Shown: piece after piece, positions 32,630 to 38,683 of the stretch
How positions within the stretch are numbered: the stretch's first letter is position 1
Layout of the letters: each line of letters starts with the position of its first letter
NCBI GenBank assembly: GCA_017466685.1
Contig: JAFTTS010000050.1
Location: 1-38,683, forward strand
Source: Clostridia bacterium
Lineage (GTDB): Bacteria; Bacillota; Clostridia; Oscillospirales; CAG-272
Direction of reading: 5' to 3'
DNA: 38,683 nt
Program-made: the position numbers and the translations under genes
The notes under the pieces: model-generated
Seen by the model: the letters and a program-made list of their open reading frames with translations, nothing else
Told to the model about the DNA's origin: nothing
Databases searched by the model: none

Positions 32630-33253
32630 ATGCCTAACATGAAAGTTTTGGATATGGCAGGTAAGGAAGTTGGCGAGATCAGCCTGTCCGATGCTGTATT
32701 CGGCGCAGAGGTAAACAGTGCGGTTCTCCATATCGCGGTTAAATCTTACCTCGCAAATCAGAGACAGGGCACACAGTCCACAAAGACACGCTCCGAAGTA
32801 TCCGGCGGCGGCAAGAAGCCCTGGAAGCAGAAGGGTACCGGTCATGCAAGACAGGGTTCAACCCGTTCTCCTCAGTGGACACACGGCGGTATCGCTCTCG
32901 GTCCCAAGCCCAGAAGCTACCGTTTCGAAATCAACAAGAAGGTTAAGAGAATTGCTCTCCAGAGTGCATTCTCCTCTAAGGTCGCTGACGGCGATATGAT
33001 CGTTGTTGATTCCATCACTACCACAGAGTATAAGACCAAGACCATGGTTAATATGCTCAAGGCTCTCGGCAGTGAGAAGAAGGCTCTCGTAGTCCTCGCT
33101 GAAAACGATGCTATGGTAGTTAAGAGCATGGCAAACATTCCCGGCGTTAAGACCGCTCTCGTAAACACTCTTAATGTTTATGATATCCTCAACTGCGATA
33201 AGTTCATCGTAGCTAAGGGTGCGGCAGAAAAAATGGAGGAGGTGTACGCATAA
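32630..33253 (+). CDS. rplD: 50S ribosomal protein L4
   Basis: A 207-residue protein whose long loop (about 45-95; GGGKKPWKQKGTGHARQGS) lines the exit tunnel. In some bacteria L4 represses the S10 operon by binding its leader, which is relevant to the structured leader before rpsJ here. Its stop codon overlaps the rplW start by one base. Confidence 0.98.
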   Translation: MPNMKVLDMAGKEVGEISLSDAVFGAEVNSAVLHIAVKSYLANQRQGTQSTKTRSEVSGGGKKPWKQKGTGHARQGSTRSPQWTHGGIALGPKPRSYRFEINKKVKRIALQSAFSSKVADGDMIVVDSITTTEYKTKTMVNMLKALGSEKKALVVLAENDAMVVKSMANIPGVKTALVNTLNVYDILNCDKFIVAKGAAEKMEEVYA

Positions 33254-33546
33254 TGAAGACGGTTCACGATATAATTGTAAAGCCGATCATTACCGAAGCC
33301 AGCATGGACGCTGCTCAGAATAAGAAGTACACTTTCAAGGTAATGGCTGATGCAACAAAGGCTGAGATCGCTAAGGCGGTTGAAGAGCTTTTCAAGGTTG
33401 ACGTTGAAAGCGTTAACACCATCAACATGAAGAAGAAGCCCAAGAGACTCGGTTACCACCAGGGTTACACCTCTGAATGGAAGAAAGCAATCGTTACACT
33501 GACTGCTGATTCCAAGACCATCGAGTTCTTCGACGGCATGATGTAA
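33253..33546 (+). CDS. rplW: 50S ribosomal protein L23
   Basis: A 97-residue protein at the tunnel exit and docking site for trigger factor and SRP. It begins MKTVHDIIVKPIITEASM and ends in the beta-hairpin with KKKPKRLGYHQG. TAATG overlap with rplD and an internal GGAGG in rplD point to translational coupling. Confidence 0.98.
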   Translation: MKTVHDIIVKPIITEASMDAAQNKKYTFKVMADATKAEIAKAVEELFKVDVESVNTINMKKKPKRLGYHQGYTSEWKKAIVTLTADSKTIEFFDGMM

Positions 33547-33564
33547 TGAAGGAGGAGTGAAATA

Positions 33565-34395
33565 ATGTCTACTAAATTCAAACCCACTACTCCCGGAAGA
33601 CGTCACATGAGCGATCCTTCCTTCGCTGAGATCACAAAATTCAGCCCTGAGAAGAAGCTGACTGTAATTCTTAAGAAGAATGCCGGCAGAAACAGCTACG
33701 GCAAGATCACCGTTCGTCACAGAGGCGGCAGAAACAAGCAGAAGTACAGAATTATCGACTTCAAGAGAAATACTCTTGACACCGCAGCAAAGGTTATCGG
33801 TATTGAGTACGATCCTAACAGAACTGCTTATATCGCTCTTGTTGAGTATGAAGACGGCACAAGAAGTTACGTTCTCGCTCCCTCCGGTCTTACGGACGGC
33901 GACGTAATCTATTCCGGTGCATCTGCTGACATCAAGGTCGGCAACACACTGCCTATCGCAAATATTCCGGTCGGTACTGTTATCCACAATATTGAGCTTT
34001 ATCCCGGCAAGGGCGCTCAGCTCGTTCGTTCCGCTGGCGCAGCTGCTCAGCTGATGGCTAAGGAAAACGGCATGGCTCAGGTAAGACTTCCCTCCGGCGA
34101 GGTTAGACTCGTTCGTCTTGAGTGCAAGGCTACCATCGGTCAGGTCGGCAACCTCGAGCATGAGAATGTTAAGCTCGGTAAAGCAGGTAAGACCCGCCAC
34201 AGAGGTATTCGTCCTCACGTACGCGGTTCGGTCATGAACCCCTGCGATCACCCGCACGGTGGTGGTGAGGGACGTGCTCCTATCGGTCGTCCCACTCCTG
34301 TAACTCCTTGGGGCAAGCCCACCAACGGTTACAAGACCAGAAATAAGAAGGCTCGCACCAACAAGTTCATCGTAAAGTCCAGAAACGGTAAGTAA
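33565..34395 (+). CDS. rplB: 50S ribosomal protein L2
   Basis: A 276-residue core protein of the large subunit, required for subunit association and peptide bond formation. The highly conserved C-terminal loop [19 protein letters not shown] is intact, including the histidine associated with activity. GGAGG lies upstream, 18 nt after rplW. Confidence 0.98.
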   Translation: MSTKFKPTTPGRRHMSDPSFAEITKFSPEKKLTVILKKNAGRNSYGKITVRHRGGRNKQKYRIIDFKRNTLDTAAKVIGIEYDPNRTAYIALVEYEDGTRSYVLAPSGLTDGDVIYSGASADIKVGNTLPIANIPVGTVIHNIELYPGKGAQLVRSAGAAAQLMAKENGMAQVRLPSGEVRLVRLECKATIGQVGNLEHENVKLGKAGKTRHRGIRPHVRGSVMNPCDHPHGGGEGRAPIGRPTPVTPWGKPTNGYKTRNKKARTNKFIVKSRNGK

Positions 34396-34413
34396 GAGAA
34401 GGAGGCACCACTA

Positions 34414-34695
34414 ATGAGCAGAAGTCTTAAAAAAGGCCCTTTCGTTGAAAAGAAGCTTTTTGACAGAATCGAAGCCATGAACGAGAAGAACGAAAAGAAA
34501 GTTCTCAAGACATGGTCCCGCGCTTCTACGATCTTCCCGGAATTCGTTGGCCACACCATCGCTGTCCATGACGGACGCAAGCACGTTCCGGTATATGTTA
34601 CCGAGGACATGGTAGGTCACAAGCTTGGTGAGTTCGCACCGACCAGAACATTCAAGGGTCATGCAGGCTCCAAGACCTCGAACAACGGCAACTGA
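34414..34695 (+). CDS. rpsS: 30S ribosomal protein S19
   Basis: A 93-residue head protein of the small subunit; starts [16 protein letters not shown] and has the conserved [16 protein letters not shown] end. A 74-base gap follows, holding a small ATCCG/CGGAT stem before the rplV ribosome binding site. Confidence 0.98.
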   Translation: MSRSLKKGPFVEKKLFDRIEAMNEKNEKKVLKTWSRASTIFPEFVGHTIAVHDGRKHVPVYVTEDMVGHKLGEFAPTRTFKGHAGSKTSNNGN

Positions 34696-34769
34696 TCAAA
34701 GAACTGAAATCCGAATAAAACGGATAAGTCAAAAGTTTATCGCTTTTTGCGAAGGGAGGCAAAGTTATA

Positions 34770-35111
34770 ATGGAACAGAGAGATGCAAGAGCTTACCTTA
34801 AATATGTAAGAATTTCTCCTCGCAAGGTAAAGATCGTTCTCGATCTTATCAGAGGTAAGGATGTTGCAACCGCTATGGCTATTCTCAAGAATACCCCCAA
34901 GAGCGCATCCGAGTATCTTATAAAGCTCCTCAAGAGCGCGGTAGCTAATGCTGAACACAATTTTAATATGGACGCATCGAAGCTCTACGTTTCCGAGTGC
35001 TTCGTTTGCCCCGGTCCTACTCTGAAGCGCATCATGCCCAGAGCACAGGGTAGAGCATTCAGAATCTTTAAGAGAACGAGCCACATCACGCTCGCTGTTA
35101 AGGAAAAGTAA
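34770..35111 (+). CDS. rplV: 50S ribosomal protein L22
   Basis: A 113-residue protein whose extended hairpin lines the exit tunnel. [19 protein letters not shown] near the start and the C-terminal [17 protein letters not shown] are typical; the tunnel loop is the region often altered in macrolide resistance, with no oddity seen here. GGGAGG precedes the ATG. Confidence 0.98.
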   Translation: MEQRDARAYLKYVRISPRKVKIVLDLIRGKDVATAMAILKNTPKSASEYLIKLLKSAVANAEHNFNMDASKLYVSECFVCPGPTLKRIMPRAQGRAFRIFKRTSHITLAVKEK

Positions 35112-35138
35112 TAATCCAAGAAGGAGGTCAAATGCCAA

Positions 35139-35918
35139 ATGGGTCAGAAAGTTAATCCGCACGGTCTCCGTGTCGGCGTTATCAAGAACTGGGATTCAAG
35201 ATGGTATGTTCGCGATGAAGAATTCGGCGACACCCTTGTTTCCGACTATAATCTGAGAAAATATCTCAAGAATAAGCTTCAGGCTGCAGGCGTTCCGAAG
35301 ATCGAAATCGAACGTGACAGCCAGAAGGTAAGAGTTTTCATCCACTGCGCAAAGCCCGGTGTTATCATCGGTAAGGGCGGCACTGAGATCGAAAAATTAA
35401 GACTCGAAATTGAGTCCATTGTTAAGAAGCCGGTATCCGTTAACGTTGTTGAGGTGAAGTCCCCCGACCTCTCCGCACAGCTCGTTGCCGAGAATATCGC
35501 AAGCCAGCTCGAGCGCAGAATCGGTTTCCGCCGTGCTATGAAGCAGTGCATCGGCAGAACCATCAAGCTCGGCGCAAAGGGTATCAAGATTTCCTGCGGC
35601 GGCCGTCTTGGCGGTGCAGAAATTGCGAGAACCGAACACTATCATGAAGGTACTATTCCGCTTCAGACTCTCCGTGCCGATATCGACTACGGTTTCTATG
35701 AAGCAAACACCACTTACGGTAAGATCGGTATCAAGGTATGGATCTACCGCGGTGAAGTTCTCAACGGTGCAGCAGCACGCGTATCTACCGAACAGCCCAA
35801 GGCTCCCAAGAGCTTTGATAAGGAAGGCAGAGGCGAGCGTCGTGAGCGTCGCGGAGGACAGAGAGGCGACCGTGCACCCCGTGGCGATCGCAACAATTCC
35901 GGCAGAAAGGAGCAGTAA
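35139..35918 (+). CDS. rpsC: 30S ribosomal protein S3 with long charged tail
   Basis: Residues 1-215 are a normal S3 with a KH RNA-binding domain ([15 protein letters not shown]). The final 35-40 residues form an Arg/Gly/Glu/Asp-rich low-complexity tail ([15 protein letters not shown]), making 259 residues against about 210-220 in Bacillus. An out-of-frame ATG at 35132, better spaced from GGAGG, opens a 7-codon mini-ORF that overlaps the true start; it could lower initiation. Confidence 0.97.
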   Translation: MGQKVNPHGLRVGVIKNWDSRWYVRDEEFGDTLVSDYNLRKYLKNKLQAAGVPKIEIERDSQKVRVFIHCAKPGVIIGKGGTEIEKLRLEIESIVKKPVSVNVVEVKSPDLSAQLVAENIASQLERRIGFRRAMKQCIGRTIKLGAKGIKISCGGRLGGAEIARTEHYHEGTIPLQTLRADIDYGFYEANTTYGKIGIKVWIYRGEVLNGAAARVSTEQPKAPKSFDKEGRGERRERRGGQRGDRAPRGDRNNSGRKEQ

Positions 35919-35923
35919 TCACC

Positions 35924-36349
35924 ATGTTAATGCCTAAGAGAGTTAAATACAGACGTGTACAGCGCGGCAGACTTAAGGGTAAGGCGTACCGCGGCAACAC
36001 AATCAGCAACGGCAGCTATGGTCTTGTTGCTCTTGAGCCCGCTTGGATCACAAGCAATCAGATCGAAGCAGCCCGTATCGCTATGACTCGTTACATCAAG
36101 CGTGGCGGTCAGGTTTGGATCAAGATTTTCCCGGATAAGCCCGTAACAGAAAAGCCTGCTGAAACCCGAATGGGTTCCGGTAAGGGTTCGCCTGAGTACT
36201 GGGTAGCGGTTGTTAAGCCCGGCCGCGTAATGTTCGAGATGGACGGCGTTGATGAGTCCATTGCAAGAGAAGCTATGCGTCTTGCAGGTCACAAGCTCCC
36301 CATCAAGACCAAGTTCGTTAAAAAAGAAACTACTGAAGGGGAGGAATAA
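35924..36349 (+). CDS. rplP: 50S ribosomal protein L16
   Basis: A 141-residue protein near the A and P tRNA sites. It starts [19 protein letters not shown], the usual bacterial opening, and continues through the conserved [23 protein letters not shown] sits inside the end of rpsC, 5 nt upstream of the gene boundary. Confidence 0.98.
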   Translation: MLMPKRVKYRRVQRGRLKGKAYRGNTISNGSYGLVALEPAWITSNQIEAARIAMTRYIKRGGQVWIKIFPDKPVTEKPAETRMGSGKGSPEYWVAVVKPGRVMFEMDGVDESIAREAMRLAGHKLPIKTKFVKKETTEGEE

Positions 36350-36352
36350 GCC

Positions 36353-36541
36353 GTGAAAGCTACAGAGATCAGAGAAATGAATGCTGAAGAGCTTAATGCT
36401 AAGCTTAAAGAGCTTAAAAACGAGCTGTTCAATCTCCGCTTCCAGCACGCGATCAATCAGCTTGACAATCCTCATAAGATTCAGGATGTTAAGCGCGACA
36501 TCGCTCGTGTTATGACCATTCTTAATGAAAAGAATGCGTGA
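36353..36541 (+). CDS. rpmC: 50S ribosomal protein L29
   Basis: A 62-residue two-helix protein at the tunnel exit. The GTG start follows GGGGAGG in the end of rplP, 3 nt after its stop. EELNAKLKELKNELFNLRFQ is the family hallmark. Confidence 0.97.
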   Translation: MKATEIREMNAEELNAKLKELKNELFNLRFQHAINQLDNPHKIQDVKRDIARVMTILNEKNA

Positions 36542-36561
36542 GTTAAGGAAGGAGAATAGTC

Positions 36562-36828
36562 ATGAGTGAAGCAGCAGAGCGTAACTTAAGAAAAACCCGT
36601 GTCGGCATGGTTGTTTCCGATAAAATGGACAAGACTGCAGTTGTTGCAATTCTTGACAACGTGAAGCACCCCAAGTACGGCAAGGTTATCAAGCGCACCG
36701 TTAAGATTCACGTTCACGATGAAAAGAACGAGTGCGGCGTTGGCGATAAGGTTATGGTTATGGAAACCAGACCTCTCTCCAAGACTAAGAGATGGCGTCT
36801 CGTTGAGATCATCGAAAAGGCAAAATAA
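36562..36828 (+). CDS. rpsQ: 30S ribosomal protein S17
   Basis: An 88-residue OB-fold protein binding 16S r[23 protein letters not shown] opens the domain and [14 protein letters not shown] closes it. GGAG precedes the ATG. A GCACG/CGTGC hairpin lies in the 66-base gap before rplN. Confidence 0.98.
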   Translation: MSEAAERNLRKTRVGMVVSDKMDKTAVVAILDNVKHPKYGKVIKRTVKIHVHDEKNECGVGDKVMVMETRPLSKTKRWRLVEIIEKAK

Positions 36829-36894
36829 TTTATTAAAGAGCTTAAAATTAAGTAGGCACGTCGTTGCGTGCTGAAACTAAGGAGGATAAGCACT

Positions 36895-37263
36895 GTGATA
36901 CAGCAACAATCACTTATGAAGGTTGCAGACAACACAGGCGCAAAGGAGCTTATGTGCATCCGTGTACTCGGCGGCACCGCTCGCAGATACGCTAACATCG
37001 GCGATATCGTAGTTTGCGCTGTTAAGAAAGCAACCCCCGGCGGCGTTGTCAAGAAGGGCGACGTTGTCAAGGCTGTAGTCGTAAGAAGCGTTAAGGGTCT
37101 CAAGAGAGCAGACGGTTCTTATATCAAGTTCGATGAGAACGCAGCCGTTGTTATTAAGGAAGACAAAACCCCCAGAGGAACCCGTATCTTTGGCCCGGTA
37201 GCAAGAGAGCTTCGTGAAGGCGACTTCTTAAAAATCCTCTCCCTCGCTCCCGAAGTATTATAA
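36895..37263 (+). CDS. rplN: 50S ribosomal protein L14
   Basis: A 122-residue protein at the subunit interface, the exact usual length. The GTG start at 36895 is placed by AAGGAGG upstream and by the family opening [19 protein letters not shown]; the longer in-frame reading from 36868 is rejected. Confidence 0.98.
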   Translation: MIQQQSLMKVADNTGAKELMCIRVLGGTARRYANIGDIVVCAVKKATPGGVVKKGDVVKAVVVRSVKGLKRADGSYIKFDENAAVVIKEDKTPRGTRIFGPVARELREGDFLKILSLAPEVL

Positions 37264-37279
37264 TAGGAGGTATCATCAG

Positions 37280-37597
37280 ATGAATAAGAAAGTTCACGTT
37301 AAGAAGGACGATACCGTTATTGTAATCTCCGGTGACGATAAGGGCAAGACCGGTAAGGTACTTGAGGTTTCTCCCGAAGAGGGCAAGGTAATCGTTGAGG
37401 GCATCAATATCGTAACAAAGCACGCAAAGCCTCGTCGTCAGGGCGAGACCGGCGGCATCGTTAAGGTTGAGGGTGCTATGTATGCCGATAAGGTTCAGCT
37501 TTACTGCGAAAAGTGCAAGAAGGGCGTTCGCACCAAGGCTAAGATCGACGGCGACAAGAAGATCCGCGTTTGCGCAAAATGCGGCAAGGAAATTTGA
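37280..37597 (+). CDS. rplX: 50S ribosomal protein L24, zinc-ribbon form
   Basis: A 105-residue assembly-initiator protein with an N-terminal KOW motif (SGDDKGKTGKVLEV). The C-terminal part carries CEKC and CAKC, the four-cysteine zinc-binding form of L24; Bacillus L24 lacks these cysteines. Together with the zinc-type S14 downstream, the organism relies on zinc-containing ribosomal proteins here. Confidence 0.97.
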   Translation: MNKKVHVKKDDTVIVISGDDKGKTGKVLEVSPEEGKVIVEGINIVTKHAKPRRQGETGGIVKVEGAMYADKVQLYCEKCKKGVRTKAKIDGDKKIRVCAKCGKEI

Positions 37598-37614
37598 GTG
37601 GGAGGTAAACAGTA

Positions 37615-38154
37615 ATGGCTAGACTTAGAGATTATTACAAGAGCGATGTAGCTCCCGCTCTCATGAAGAAATTCAACTACAAGAGCCCTATGCAGATCCC
37701 GAAGCTTGACAAGATCGTTGTCAACGTTGGTACAGGTGATGCAAAGGATAACTCCAAGGTTATCGACACCGTTATCGAGGAAATCTCGATGATCACCGGT
37801 CAGAAGGCAGTTCCGACCTATGCAAAGAAGTCGGTTGCAAACTTCAAGCTCCGTCAGGGCATGAAGATCGGTGTTAAGGTAACTCTCCGCGGCGAAAGAA
37901 TGTATGAGTTTATCGACAGACTCTTCAACTTCTCTCTCCCCCGTGTCCGCGACTTCAAGGGTATCAACCCCAACGCTTTTGACGGCAGAGGTAACTATTC
38001 CCTCGGTCTTAAAGAGCAGCTGATCTTCCCGGAAATCGAGTACGATAAGATCGACAAGATCCGCGGTATGGACATCGCTTTCGTTACCACAGCTAATACC
38101 GATGAGGAAGCAAGAGAACTGCTCGCTCTTATGGGCGCACCGTTCGCGAAATAA
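37615..38154 (+). CDS. rplE: 50S ribosomal protein L5
   Basis: A 179-residue protein that binds 5S rRNA and contacts P-site tRNA. Conserved text includes [20 protein letters not shown] and [18 protein letters not shown] precedes the ATG. Confidence 0.98.
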   Translation: MARLRDYYKSDVAPALMKKFNYKSPMQIPKLDKIVVNVGTGDAKDNSKVIDTVIEEISMITGQKAVPTYAKKSVANFKLRQGMKIGVKVTLRGERMYEFIDRLFNFSLPRVRDFKGINPNAFDGRGNYSLGLKEQLIFPEIEYDKIDKIRGMDIAFVTTANTDEEARELLALMGAPFAK

Positions 38155-38172
38155 TTAAGGAGGAGAGTAACA

Positions 38173-38358
38173 ATGGCAAAGAAATCAATGGTTTTAAAGC
38201 AGCAGAAGCCTCAGAAATTCTCCACCCGCGAATACAACAGATGCAAGATTTGCGGTCGTCCCCATGCGTACCTCCGCAAGTACGGTCTCTGCCGTATCTG
38301 CTTCCGTGAGCTCGCTTACAAGGGCGAGATTCCGGGTGTTAGAAAGGCAAGCTGGTAA
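38173..38358 (+). CDS. rpsZ: 30S ribosomal protein S14 type Z
   Basis: A 61-residue short S14 with the zinc site [20 protein letters not shown] (two CxxC pairs). This size and motif distinguish it from the longer zinc-free form. It starts [11 protein letters not shown] with AGGAGGAG upstream. Confidence 0.97.
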   Translation: MAKKSMVLKQQKPQKFSTREYNRCKICGRPHAYLRKYGLCRICFRELAYKGEIPGVRKASW

Positions 38359-38605
38359 TCCCACATTAGTGGAAAAACGTCATCAGCCGCGTAAGTGCTG
38401 ACTAAATTACGGTATTGATAAATTTTCTATCAATATAAAAATCGCTCCAATCTTATCGGAAGGAAGCAGTTAACACCCTCCGCGGCTTATTGCCAGGGTC
38501 AAACGACCACGGCAGAAGGTGACACTGCTTAACCACCGGTTGCAGGCCAAGACAATGTTTTGGCAGCAAGGGTTCAAGCGTACTTGCATAAAGGAGGATA
38601 AAAAA
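38359..38605 (+). ncRNA. Structured RNA between rpsZ and rpsH
   Basis: A 247-base gap inside the spc operon, far longer than neighbouring gaps. It has stems CCAC/GTGG, TCAGC/GCTGA and ATTGATA/TATCAAT. A multi-part arm AAGCAGT/ACTGCTT continues as CACC/GGTG and encloses a hairpin TGCC..GGTC/GACC..GGCA. GCCAA-AC/GT-TTGGC and CAAG/CTTG hairpins come before the rpsH ribosome binding site (GGAGG at 38592-38596). No promoter was seen. The likely role is control or processing of the S8-onward message; no known family is recognised. Confidence 0.6.
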
Positions 38606-38683
38606 ATGCAAATTTCAGACGTAATTGCAGACATGCTCACCAGAATCAGACACGCAAATGATGCGACGCATGATACTGTTGAC
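38606..38683 (+). CDS. rpsH: 30S ribosomal protein S8, partial
   Basis: The first 26 codons of S8 before the window ends. MQISDVIADMLTRIRHAND is the typical opening. GGAGG lies 9 nt upstream. In other bacteria S8 represses the spc operon, which makes the structured gap just before it relevant. Confidence 0.96.
   Translation, partial: MQISDVIADMLTRIRHANDATHDTVD

Noticed and set aside
31838..32845. 335-codon minus-strand ORF
   Set aside because: Antisense to rplC and rplD for the same reason; no promoter or ribosome binding site.
33178..34257. Long 359-codon minus-strand ORF
   Set aside because: It is antisense to rplD, rplW and rplB, whose coding is certain; such open antisense frames follow from biased codon use in ribosomal genes.
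1..38683. tRNA, rRNA, CRISPR arrays, transposons, prophage
   Set aside because: No tRNA-like cloverleaf, spaced direct repeats, transposase or phage gene could be supported by reading either strand.

Overview
The window reads as chromosomal DNA from an anaerobic, low-to-mid GC Firmicute of class Clostridia, probably an Oscillospirales-type gut organism. This is inferred from an Rnf complex, two Spo0A-family genes, LL-diaminopimelate aminotransferase, the rplU-prp-rpmA arrangement with a Prp-cleavable L27, zinc-type S14, strong GGAGG ribosome binding sites and many near-consensus sigma-A promoters (TTGACA/TATAAT with a 17-nt spacer). No rRNA, tRNA, CRISPR array, transposase or phage gene was seen. 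Apart from the two Spo0A paralogues and a few small islands it looks like core genome.

Positions 1-7204 (minus strand): one operon-like block runs rnfC-D-G-E-A-B (ferredoxin:NAD+ oxidoreductase ion pump), then a 4'-phosphopantetheinyl transferase, an RluA-family pseudouridine synthase and the start of a membrane protein cut by the window edge. Positions 7426-8614 (minus): rplU-prp-rpmA behind a perfect promoter and a structured leader. Positions 8689-10988 (minus): a BlaI/BlaR1-type repressor and sensor-protease pair whose sensor has no recognisable penicillin-binding domain.

Positions 11079-12540 (plus): two consecutive Spo0A-family genes, one with only a diverged DNA-binding domain and one with a normal DNA-binding domain but a receiver lacking its phosphoacceptor aspartate. 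Then follow a WG-repeat-like lipoprotein with two tandem consensus promoters, the NAD(P)HX repair enzyme (minus), an organophosphate-antiporter-like MFS protein with an RpiR regulator (minus), dapL (plus), an AraC regulator (minus) divergent from a GH29 alpha-L-fucosidase (plus), an XRE-HTH domain fused to L-serine dehydratase followed by a metallo-hydrolase (plus), a TRIC-family channel and pfkA (both minus).

Positions 26431-30148 (plus): a CNNM/CorC-type membrane protein preceded by a 156-nt leader with a small proline-rich ORF, then a DUF5685-like / DnaJ-domain / membrane protein operon. One uncharacterised membrane protein lies on the minus strand to 31025. From 31270 to the end is the S10-spc ribosomal protein operon, rpsJ through the start of rpsH, with long structured untranslated stretches before rpsJ, between rpsJ and rplC, and between rpsN and rpsH.

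The most interesting candidates are the phosphorylation-deficient Spo0A and its DNA-binding-only partner, the HTH-serine dehydratase fusion with a dyad over its own promoter, the proline-rich leader ORF before the CNNM gene, and the structured ribosomal leaders. All functions are inferred from reading the sequence; no database search was run.
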